Shown: positions 11,749-20,909 of the stretch, piece by piece
Layout: each line of letters starts with the position of its first letter
Numbering within the stretch: position 1 is the stretch's first letter
Source of the DNA: Dentipellis sp. KUC8613
Lineage: Eukaryota > Basidiomycota > Agaricomycetes > Russulales > Hericiaceae
Assembly: GCA_002286715.1 (NCBI GenBank)
Contig: NSJX01000082.1
Location: forward strand, 50,515 to 86,227
Direction of reading: 5' to 3'
Length of the DNA stretch: 35,713 nt
The notes under the pieces: generated by a model
Database searches by the model: none
Told to the model about the DNA's origin: nothing
The model's input: the letters and a program-made list of their open reading frames with translations, nothing else
Position numbers and translations under genes: made by a program

Positions 11749-12528
11749 CTGACTGCCGAGCCCGATATGCCAGGCTTGTCCCAAGCACAGGCATGCTTGC
11801 CCCCTCACTGTTGACCTTGTTTGCATCCATACCCTTCTCTGTGCATGCCTTGTGCTGCATCCTCGCACCTCCTCACTCACATCTCTTGCATGCATGCTGC
11901 TATGCACCCACACACCTCTAGGCACGCATTGTCAAGGATTGCTCCTTATCTCATCACTTTCCTCAACTCCTTCCGACAAGCACCGAGCACCGAGCACCGA
12001 GACCGAGCACCAAACCCGTGACCGAGCACCAGCACCGACACCAATGTTTCCTATTCTTCAAACCGATATTTCCGAGATTTCGGACCGATGTCTCGGTCTG
12101 CTGACTAAGCACCGAGGACCGAGGACCCTAGACCAGGGACCGATGTCTTGGTTGAATCCCTTGGCTCCTTGGAGCTCCTCAGACCAAGGAGAACCCTGAC
12201 AATGCCTTTTCGGTGCTACCGAGCACCGATGTCTCCAAGGTTTCAGACCGATGTCTCGGTCTGATGACTCAGTGGTGCAGACCGAGATCTCGGACCGAGG
12301 ACTGAGCTCTCAGACCGAGATCCCAGCTCCTCGGGCCAAGGAGAGACATCCTCGGTCACTTGGTACTGACTTAGTGGTCGCACATCGTCTTGGAAGTCGT
12401 TGGTCTCTCTTCCCTTTATCTGATCTGATCTGTTACTATTTATCACATGTTTCCCCAAGTACCTAGACCTTGTTGTACCACTCCCCGAAGCTCCTCCATC
12501 CTGCTACTGATTATCTACAATAACCTGA
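11749..12528. repeat. Intervening region with ACCGAG repeats and hairpins
   Basis: This stretch is not part of the Helitron-like family. The first 220 bp are CA/CT-rich without a recognisable gene. From about 11975 to 12360 it is built on ACCGAG/CTCGGT words (ACCGAGCACCGAG tandem units), with short palindromes such as CAGACCGATGTCTCGGTCTG (12245-12264) and a close copy near 12078-12098. This gives a series of possible stem-loops. The remainder is unremarkable. It resembles a satellite or the remnant of an unrelated transposon; I cannot name it. Confidence 0.6.
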
Positions 12529-13239
12529 CTAGTGAGGAGTGGGCCGGCAAGCAGCAGGTTCTGATTCATCTTTGAGGGTGGATATATCTTCATTTCAAAT
12601 TGTTATTGAACATCAGGAAAAATAAACCTTACTAGAGAGGAGTGTATAGCTCACATAACCCTAATAGAGCCCATAGAAAGGTATTCATCAACATGGAAAG
12701 CCCTCTTTTATGATAGAGATAGTGCTATGGCTGCTATGAAATAAGGTACCTTGCTATGACTGCTATGGAACAATGTACTGTATTATGATTGCTCTAGGTG
12801 TTCAAGAAGCTTTATACACTATATGTTCTATGCATACAATACAACAGCCCCAACAACTGTGTATACTACACAATGACTGCAGCAACTATGCATCACATCC
12901 AGCTAGAATACATAGACAGTTCTATAACCTCAGATCCAAACAAAAGGAACATTGAAATACAATTTATTGATAGCTATACTAGATATACAAACATCTACTC
13001 TACAGCTACCTAAAGCCCAAACATGAAAAACCAGTCACTAGATCTCCACATGGTAAAGAGTAATCTGTTATATTCATGTTGGGTCCCAAGATAGTCCAAA
13101 AAGACCAGAAAGATGACATACCATTGTGGTGGGAGCAATGAGAAACTTGAAGGACAATTCAGTTGAAGGAAGAAGTCAAAAGAAGGGACTCACCATGATG
13201 CAAGGTACCAGCATAGAAAAGAGGGATAATAGAGTAAGG

Positions 13240-15540
13240 ATGTGAGAGAGCGCCACCGCACGCGAGACGGTGCTGTGGTGCGAGTGGGTGGCGATTGTGT
13301 CACCAGTAACGCTGCGGCACTAGGGTGGGCAGCACGGAGCTGTGAGGTGGCAACGACGGCGGTGACCGTGGCTGGCGGTGGTGGTGGCGGCGGCGTGCGA
13401 TGGCGGTGGCAGAGGGATGAGAGGGGGATGGGACGGCAGAGGGCGCGGTGCGCTGTTGCTAGGGCGCAGGGCGCATTGGCGAGGCGCCAGAGCGCGTTGC
13501 AAGGGCACCAGAGGGCACCAGGCGCCGTCGATAGGGCGCGGGGCGCGTTGGTGGGGCGCCAGATGGCCGTGGCACACAGCATAGCACGTACGGGTGCAAC
13601 ACGACGCTCGTGGGCCCCAATCGGACTTGTTCCCGATGAGAATCTTGCTCAACGTCCTCCGAGGTGTGCTGCTCGATGTTCGCATACCAGGTGCGGGTGT
13701 CTATGCACGGGGTCAGTAGGGCGGAAGGTGAGGGCAGCGGTGGGGGCAGCGAAGGACGCACCCTTGATGGAGCACTGGTTAGTGACATCACCGGGGCACG
13801 AGATGCAGCCGACAGAACGAGAGTGCACGAGACCACGCGACAGTGCGCGAAGGCGGAGGGTCGGGGAGCAAAGACGGCAGGGCGAGGCGTGGGCACAAAT
13901 CGGATTGCGAAGAAGGCATGGTGGGGACCAAAGAGGGCGCGGCGGGACCGAAGACGGCACGGCACGGCGCGCAGACGACGGGACGGGGCACGAGACGGCC
14001 CAGATGGTGCGAGAAGGGCGCAGCACGGTATTGAGAGCACGCAGCACGATGCGAAAACAGCGTGACGAGGAGCGAGACGGCCCCAAGGCACACGAAGAGG
14101 GTGTGGCGGGGCATTGACAGCGTGCGGCACGTTTCACAGACGGCGGGGGATGCGAGACGATGGGATGAGGCGCAGAAACGTTGCGGCAGGGCGCGAGGTG
14201 GGCCAGAGGTGCGAAAAACAGCACAACACGACGCGAAGAGCCACATGGCGTCAAGAGCTGGGGGCGCGGCGCGAAGACGACGGGACAGGGCACGAGATGG
14301 CGCCATGCCACGCGAAGAGGGTGCGACGGGGATCAAAGACAACGGGAAGGGGTGTGAGACGGCCCCATAGTGCGCGAAGAGGGCGTGGCAGAGGGCGAAG
14401 ACGGTGCGGCGCATGACGAAGACGGCGCGGCTGGGAATGAAGAGTGCGCAGCGCGATGCAAAGACGGCGGGGTAGGGGGCGAGACGGCCCACGGAGCGCG
14501 AAAAGGGCGTGGCGGGCCGTTGAGAGCATGCGGCGGATAGTGCAGAAGGCGGGGTGGGGCACGAGACGGCACATGGGGCGTCCAGACAGCGTCGCACGGC
14601 GCGCAGACGGCAACGAGGGGCATGAGACAACCCAGGGGACGCGAGGCGGCCCCATGGGGTGCGGAAAGGGCGTGGCGGGGCATGCAGATGGTGTGGTGGT
14701 GCACGAGACGGCCCATGGGGCGCGAGGCGTGCAGATGGCGGGACAGCGGGACGGCGCACGACTCGGAGGAGGCTAAATGGGGTGCAAAAAGTGTGCGGCG
14801 GGGCGAGGCTGAGAGTACGCAGGGCGGCACAAAGAGAAGGCCGGGTGGGATGCAGGCGGCTGGACGGGCACAAACGAGGGTCTTCAAGGGCGTGCGAGCG
14901 TGCGAGATCGTGTGGGTGTGCGAGGGCAAACAAAGAGGGCGAGGGCAAGAACAGGGAGGGAAGGGGAGGCAAAAGAGAAAGAACGACATAAAAAAAATTT
15001 ACCGATTCCCTGCCGATACCCCTCTCTCATCCATCTTGATACGTTTTGGCGGGCAAGCAGGGGTGTGTGCATGTGTGTGTGTGGCAGTGAGTCCGTCGAC
15101 GCGGTGCGCCGTCGCGAGGGCGCGCGATGGCGGTGCGAGGGCTGAGATGGCCGAGCGAGGCCCCTGCCAATGGAACGGCGGCGAGGCAGCGCGTGGCAGG
15201 CCCGAGGCGGTGCGGTTGGCGAGACGGTGCGGTTGGTGAGACGGTGCGGTGAGCGAGACGGCGGTGGGAGCGCGAGATGGCTGCGGAGCGAGACGGCGCG
15301 GCCGAGGTGTGAGACGGCGCAGTGGGATGCGAGACGGCAGGGCGGGGCGTGCAGACGGTAGGGCGGGGCACGAGACACGCCGAGGGTGCGACACGACCCG
15401 GCGTGGCGCGGAGACAGGAAGGCGCAGCACACGAATGGCGCGGCGTGGCGTGAGCGGGCAGGGGGTTGATGTGCAAGGCGGCGGCAGATGGCGAGCGAGC
15501 ACGGCGAGGGCGAGGAGGAGCGGGTAGGGACGAAGAAAAA
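13240..15540. repeat. Strand-asymmetric low-complexity block of E7
   Basis: G-rich on plus with recurring GGGGC(A/G)CGAGACGGC units of about 12-16 bp, e.g. through 13,960-14,760. The phrases 'gcacgagacgg' and 'gcgaagagggcgtgg' recur dozens of times with changes, so this is a decayed minisatellite rather than random sequence. It is interrupted at about 14,985-15,110 by an internal exon-like cassette plus TG tract. ORFs of up to 394 codons on minus are composition artefacts. Confidence 0.8.
14985..15110 (-). other. Internal exon-like cassette with splice donor (E7, second copy)
   Basis: Minus-strand ATGGATGAGAGAGGGG is placed 32 nt upstream of donor AATCG|GTAAAT (GT 15002-15001), followed by a T-rich tract. 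The TG tract and a GGCGGGCAAGCAGG segment flank it exactly as in the outer cassette at 15,575-15,675. It looks like a partial tandem duplication of the cassette together with part of the low-complexity block. E3 shows the same arrangement at 8850-8940. Confidence 0.5.
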
Positions 15541-15576
15541 GAGAAAAAAAAAAAAGAAGAAAGAGATAGAAAAAAA

Positions 15577-15760
15577 CTTACCTATGCCCGGCCAGTCTGC
15601 CTCTCCTATCCATCTGGGTACCTTTCGGCGGGCGAGCAGGTGTGTGTGCGAGTGCGTGTGTGTGTGTGTGTGCGGCAGCAAATCCATCGCGATGCAGAGT
15701 GTGTTGTGAGCTAGCATAACAAGGCACGTCACTGTCAACACGACCACCTTCGGCAATTCC
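15577..15760 (-). other. Exon-like cassette with splice donor (E7, outer copy)
   Basis: On the minus strand a frame reads MRELPKVVVLTVTCLVML, then a His/Thr run encoded by the TG tract, then RRKVPRWIGEADWPGIGK through the donor CATAG|GTAAGTTTTTTT (GT 15581-15580). The tract after the donor is strongly pyrimidine-rich. It is the counterpart of the cassettes at 6368 and 7140. Function unknown. Confidence 0.5.
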
Positions 15761-16212
15761 CGCAAAGTGCACGTGTGCTCTTGTCGACAGATCGGAACGC
15801 TTCCTCACACTTTGATAAATTTGCTAAAATGTAGATTAAATTAGAGCACATGCGGAGTACTATGTATGAGCAGCGAAAAAGATGCGAGATTATTTTCTGC
15901 ATTATTGAGTGCGAAATCTGCGGATTTCGGCAGTGGGGCCCTTTTCCGCGACGCGACTTCGACGTTGCAGACGCATTTGATCTTTAAATAATACACAAAA
16001 TTCAGCATAGGTGTGTATGATAGTTCTTAATATGCACACAAAGTTTCAGCTTTATTGGTTGCGTATCAGAGTGTACAGAAAATGATCATGTCGAAAGGTG
16101 AACACAATGTGGCAGAAAGTGTGGGAACCAACTTCCTGAAGTTGTCATTTTGAAGTCTGCGGATTCCGGTGGGCTGCATGATTATTAGAACTGATTCATA
16201 GATGAATCAGAA

Positions 16213-16930
16213 TTTCCCCCGGTGTTTCCCGTACAGTGTATATACCCTCGTGCCCTCGTCCATAGTTCCTTAGACTGTCAATTTTGTCTGTATTGTACTG
16301 TACCTGGAATACCAGCTGCACTGCGCTCTACACATCGTCAGCACTCTTGCTCAATTCTCTATCTTTCATCTTGCCCGCCTTGTCACTGGTGGTGACTTGG
16401 GTGGTTGTTTCATCGGTTCTAGGCCAGTCTTGACACGCACGCACACCCCTCCTCTCCATTGGCCTGCACTGCCTCTTGCCTATCTCACCCTTCCACTGTC
16501 ACACACTCTTTGCACTGTCAGTGCCCATCTTGCCTATCTATTGTGTGCCGTCATCACACCCTCACATTGTCATGCCGGTTTCACACCCGCACATGTCTCG
16601 CGCCATTGTGGCCAAGCATGTCTTGCAGCCCATCTTGCATGTGCTCTCAATGTGCCATTGCATTGTCACGCTCGTTGTGCTGTTGTGCTGATATGCCCAT
16701 CTTGCCCTGCCCCACACCCGCCCTTGTTGCACCCTCCTTTTTGCAAACTCTTCATGCTGTCACACCATTGCGCCCTCTTCTCGCACTGTCCCTGCACATC
16801 TGTCGCCCCTCGCTGCCTTTAGTGCTGCCCCATCCCTCTTGTGCCCCTGTGCATGTGCTGCCCTGTTGCAATCACACTGCCTCTTGTGCCTGTGCAACTG
16901 AACTCCCTTGTACGCTGTTCCTTTTGTGTC
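16213..16930. repeat. CpG-depleted C-rich region of unknown origin
   Basis: This begins with an AT-containing segment (16,213-16,400) that has a TATATA box-like site at about 16,240. It continues into a C/T-rich stretch that looks like the family's low-complexity block, but with CG words largely replaced by TG and CA (GTCACACACTCTTTGCACTGTC style). ORFs at 16,397-16,822 and 16,459-17,019 lie here but carry no recognisable domain. The most economical reading is an old, methylated and decayed copy of the repeat. Confidence 0.5.
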
Positions 16931-17164
16931 ACATATTTTTGAGTACAGTGTATCTAGACTTATCACCACATACATTTATAAAAAGCTCTTCATATTTTAT
17001 GACCAAGTGTTATACCTGAGCTGAAAGATTTGTGACAAGAGAGCCACTACAAAAGTTTGATTAGTGATAAACACAGCCAGTGTTTGACATGTCAAAAAGG
17101 CCATGGGAATTCATTTCCTGTTTGTACAATTAAAAGTGGACAACACAACCTGCAAGCTCTCTAA
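16931..17164 (-). mobile_element. Decayed 5' module, host of the E8 insertion
   Basis: Positions 17,101-17,164 align with 2,161-2,224, and nearly all differences are CG to CA or TG (e.g. CGATTAAAATCGGACGGCG against CAATTAAAAGTGGACAACA). The alignment stops at CTAA and resumes, after the 3.2 kb element at 17165-20376, at 20377 with TTAAAAGTGATTC. This is therefore an older element copy split by a younger one. Confidence 0.75.
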
Positions 17165-17281
17165 CTAGTTGGGAGTGGGCCATCACAAGTGTGGCAGATC
17201 TGATTCAGCCAGGGGGGATATTACTTCAAGAATTCATAACTTAATATTATACACCCAAGTAATAATGAACTGGGATGAATA

Positions 17282-17330
17282 TCTTGCCTGGCTATATCAG
17301 AACCTGCTGCCCCACTCCCAACTCATCTGA
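17282..17330 (+). repeat. Decayed Helitron-like 3' terminus without hairpin
   Basis: This reads ATCAGAACCTGCTG then CCCCACTCCCAACT in plus orientation. The hairpin segment between CTGC and CCCACTCC is lost and the terminal CTAG is altered. It lies inside the 3' module of E8 and is probably the scar of an earlier or aborted terminus. Confidence 0.5.
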
Positions 17331-17844
17331 AAAGAATTCCCTTACTATATGGTGCTTCATAAATTGTAAGGTTTCTATGTTGATAGGCTATAAACTCTCC
17401 TCTTGGAGCTATGACAGTGCTATTGGTGCTATTACTATGATTGCTCTGGGTATTCAATATACTATGTGTTCTATGCATACAATATAACAGCCCCAACAAT
17501 TATGTATACAGCACAATAATCTTAGCAACTATGGATTACCTCCAACTGAGTACATGACATGCTCTTATAACCTTAGATCCAAACAAGGAAAATGATTGAA
17601 ATCCATGTTATTAATAGCTCTACTAGATACACAGACATCTACTCTATAGCTACACAAAACTCAAGTATATTAAACCAATATAATTTTACCTCCACATGGC
17701 AAGGTATAGTCTATCAAATTCATATTAAGCATCAGCAAGCCCAAAAATATTGAAACATGACATACTATTGAGATAAAAGCAATAAGAAACCTGAAGAATA
17801 AGTCAGTTGAAGAAAGAAGAGAGAAGAAAGAAACTTACCAGAGG

Positions 17845-19690
17845 GCAGCTGTGGGGTGCGAGAACACGCGCACAAGGCTCGGAAACAAGCAAGGACGGTA
17901 GAAGGCGCAGGAGGGTGTGAACGACGGACGGCGCGTGGAGGCAGCGGACGGCGTGCGGAGGGCGCATGGAGGCGGTGGACGGCGCGTGGAGACAGCGGAC
18001 GGCGCGTGGAGACGGCGGCGGCGCGTGGAGACGGCAGCTGCGCGTGGAGATGGCGGATGGCGCAAAGAGATGGCAGAGAGGGCGGCGGAGGCGGCGGACG
18101 GCGCGTGGAGGCGGCGGAGGGTGCGGGGACAGCGCCAACGGCCCCAAGAGGGTGCGTACGGCGTGCTGATGCCGCACAGAGGCCGGCGGCGGGCGCGTGG
18201 AGGGCGGTGGAGGGCGGCGGAGGGCGGTGGGAGGGCGCAAACGGCCCAAGGAGGGCGCGTAGGGCGCGAGGAGGCCGCGTCGAGGGCGCAGACGGCGCGT
18301 CGAGGGCACGGACGGCGTGTCGAAGGCGGCGGTGGGCAAACGAGGGCGGGGAGGGCGGGGGGAGGGCGTGTAGGGCATGATGAGGCGGTGTTGAGGGCGT
18401 CGATGGCGGCGGTGGGCGAACGAGCGCGGCGGTGGGCGAACGAGCACGGCGGTGGGCGAACGAGCACGGCGGTGGGCGAACGAGAGGGCGCAGAGGGCGC
18501 GTGGAGGCGCGTACGGCGCGTGGAGGGTGCGAGGAGGCGGCGGTGGACGAACGAAGGCGGCGGTGGGCAAACGAGAGGGTGCAGACGGCGGCGGGGGGCG
18601 GCAGGGCGCGTCGAGAGGGCGGCGGAGAGTGTCGAGAGGGCGCCAGGAGGTGTCGAGACGGTGGCGAGAGGGCGGCGAAGGGCGCTAGGGGGCGGCGAAG
18701 GGCGCCAGGGGGCGTTGAGATGGCGGCAGAGGGCGCAGGGACAGCGCGTACGGCCCGAGAGGGCGCGTACGGTGTGCTGACGGCGCGCAGAGGCGCGCGG
18801 CAGGTGCATATGGTGCCTGGAGGGTGTCGGCGGGCACGTGGAGGGCGGTGGAGGGCGGTGGAGGGCGGCGGGAAGGGTGCGTAGGGTGCATAGGGCGCGT
18901 GGAGGGCGCGTAGGGCGCGATGAGGCGGTATTGAGGGCGTTGATGGCGGCGGTGGGCGAACGAGGGCAGCGGTGGGCGGATGAAGGCGGCAAGGAGGCGG
19001 CGGTGGTGCGTGATGGGGCACGTGGAGGCGGCTGTGGGCGCACGAAGATGGCGGTGGGATGCGCTGGGGAGCGGGGAGGCGGCGGTGGGCGAGCGAGGAC
19101 GGCGGCGGACGAGCGATGGCGGCGGCGGACGCGCAGAGACGGCGACAGGGCGTGAGAGGGCGGTGGTGGGTGGGTGAGGGCGGTGGGATGTGCTGGCACA
19201 TCAGAGGGGGGCGGTGAGACGCGCTGGGGTGCGAGGAGGCGGCTGTGGGCGAGAGAGGACGGCGGTGGGGTGCGTACGCCACGTGGAGAGGGCGCGTACT
19301 GCGCGTACTGTGCGTAGAGGGGCGGAGAGAGCGTGTGGAGGCGTTGGAGAGGGCGGCCGAGGGTGGCCGAGCGCGTCGACGGCGCGTCGACGGCGCGTGG
19401 AGGGCGTGGAGGGCGCACACAGCGCGAGGAGGCGTCGGAGAGGGCGCAGAGGGCGCAGAGGGCGCAGAGAGGGCACGCACGGCGCATCGACGGCGCGTAT
19501 GGCGCGTATGGCGCATAGAGGGCGCGTGGAGGCGTCGGAGAGGGCGGCAGAGGGCGGCGGAGCGCGTCGACGGCGTGTCGACGGCGTGCACGGTGCGTGG
19601 AGGGCGTGTACGGCACGTGGAGGGCGTGTACAGCATGCACGGCGCGTAGAAAGGCGGAGAGCGCGGCAGAGCATGGCATGGAGGACGTGG
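17845..19690. repeat. Strand-asymmetric low-complexity block of E8
   Basis: G-rich on plus with clear tandem stretches, for example GGCGGTGGGCGAACGAGCAC units of about 21-22 bp at 18,400-18,490, and GGCGCGTCGACGGCGCGTGGAG-like units at 19,370-19,660. Minus-strand ORFs of 623 and 625 codons span it in two overlapping frames; since both are open and equally biased, neither is convincing. The clean tandem units suggest more recent expansion than in the blocks further left. Confidence 0.8.
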
Positions 19691-19708
19691 GTGTACAGAC
19701 TAAAGAAC

Positions 19709-19732
19709 GCAAGCCCGGGATACCGGGCTCGC
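19709..19732. repeat. Near-perfect 24-bp palindrome (copy 2)
   Basis: Same palindrome as at 1579-1602 with two differences (half-sites GCAAGCCCGGGA and TACCGGGCTCGC). It has the same downstream plus-strand context GCGTGGTCAGTCAA and the same distance to a donor-like GGTACGT on the minus strand. Confidence 0.75.
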
Positions 19733-20376
19733 GTGGTCAGTCAACGTTAAAGTGAAAGCGGCAGCGACGTACCTATATTGCGCACAAACCTACTTCTCTC
19801 GTGCCATTCGAAAGTCAGTCCGTGTGGGTTGAGGACACGCGGACCGGAGGCTGTGGGGTGTAGAGTTGTATGGTGAGCTGCTATAACGAGACGTGCCTCT
19901 GCGACGATGACCAGCTTCGGCAATTCCCGCGAAGTGCGCGCAGGGTCTCGCCGATGAATCGAATCACTCGTACACACTCAAAACAATTCTGTAAATTGTT
20001 GAATAAATTATGATACATGTATGATACATTGCATGACCTGTACCGATGATGCAAAACATACAATCGAACTAGTGGTGCCGATACTTGCAGATTTCGCAAA
20101 TGGAGTCCATTTCCGTGACGCGACTTTGAGTTTACGGGCGACTGTGATGCTTTCAAAATATGAGCAATTCACAGTGTGTCTGTACTACAGTCGTCCATAT
20201 GCAGTCCAAATTTGACAGTGATTGGGTAAGTATCAGATCATACAGAAAATGAACATGTCGGAAAGTGAGTGGATGTGGCTGAGATTGTGGGATGGACTTC
20301 CTGTTGGGGTGATTAAAATTCTGTTGATTTTGGTGGAACCGACTCAAATTAAAACTGATTCATAGCTGAATCAGAA

Positions 20377-20909
20377 TTAAAAGTGATTCATGGCTGAATC
20401 AGAAAATAGACATTGCTATGGTTCTTTATAGGCTATAGTACCTATGATGTCCTATACATCCATGTTTGCTTTTTCTGATGTGGAAAGAAATATGGTTGCA
20501 ATTGTGAAAACTAACTTCCAAAAAATATATGTTTGTGGGAACTGACTTCCTAATGGGATGATGCTATGGGCCACCTCATATTGAGGACTGATTCATAAAT
20601 TAATCAGGACTTTGAAAAAATTGTTGCAGGTAGAAATCACTGCAATGTATGTATGTACAAATGTACAAAGTTTCATGTCAATTGGGTGAAAATTGAAGCA
20701 TACAGAAGATGTATACAATATGCTTGAACCAATGTGGCTGATAGAGTGAAAATCAATGATCAGAAGTGGACTTTTTGAAGCTTGTGAGTTTTGCTGGCTT
20801 ACCAGAATATTAGAACTGATTCAAAGTTGAAACAGAATGGAACCTGAGCTACATTGCAAAAGTCATACATACCAAAGGACAAATCTCGGCTTCCACTTGT
20901 AACGCTTCT
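20377..20909. repeat. Decayed element ends bordering the gene block
   Basis: Holds the right half of the split older copy (20377-20406) and at least two further degraded 5' modules. One ends near 20,610 (ACTGATTCATAAATTAATCAG). The other covers 20,640-20,840 (TGTACAAAGTTTCA..., ...CCAATGTGGCTGA..., ATTAGAACTGATTC at 20,810). The last recognisable repeat stops about 75 bp from the stop codon of the F-box gene. No gene is seen here. Confidence 0.6.

Larger units (their letters stand above)
12529..16212 (-). mobile_element. Helitron-like element E7, complete
   Basis: Intact minus-strand copy of 3.68 kb. The 5' end at 16212 reads TTCTGATTCATCTATG. The 3' end at 12529 reads hairpin GCTG-CTTGC-CGGC, 10-nt spacer, CTAG, then T. 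Flanks join as ACCTGA|TTTCCC with no target duplication (A|T on the element strand). Interior along the minus strand: 5' module (15,700-16,212), exon-like cassette with donor 15581, C-rich block with a second cassette (donor 15002), a donor-like ATG|GTGAGT at 13193, then an AT-rich 3' module (12,560-13,190). That 3' module is roughly three-quarters identical by eye to 17,380-17,840. No transposition gene is present. Confidence 0.8.
17165..20376 (-). mobile_element. Helitron-like element E8, complete, with empty-site proof
   Basis: Minus-strand copy of 3.2 kb. The 5' end at 20376 reads TTCTGATTCAGCTATG. The 3' end at 17165 reads variant-B hairpin (GCCA-CAC / GTG-A-TGGC), 10-nt spacer, CTAG. 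The flanks CTAA and TTAAAAGTG join exactly to the continuous paralogous sequence at 2221-2233, so insertion was precise, between A and T, without target duplication. Interior: AT-rich 3' module (17,210-17,830), donor-like CTCTG|GTAAGT at 17838, C-rich block (minus) 17,845-19,690, near-perfect palindrome 19709-19732, donor-like GGTACGT near 19,770, exon-like cassette with RELPKLVIVA, and 5' module. No autonomous transposition gene is present. Confidence 0.85.

Noticed and set aside
10312..12589. Apparent 60-bp terminal inverted repeats of a cut-and-paste transposon (10312-10371 with 12527-12589)
   Set aside because: The two ends are 3' termini of two different Helitron-like copies facing each other (E3 and E7), as shown by their separate 5' ends and the empty-site evidence; no target duplication flanks the pair.
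16240..16420. Possible solo LTR or retrotransposon leader (TATATA box, then a segment ending near TGGTGGTGAC)
   Set aside because: No matching second repeat, no target duplication and no clear primer-binding site could be identified in the window.
2390..17220. A single 15-kb element bounded by inverted variant-B ends
   Set aside because: The same logic applies: these are 3' ends of separate copies, and complete smaller elements lie between them.
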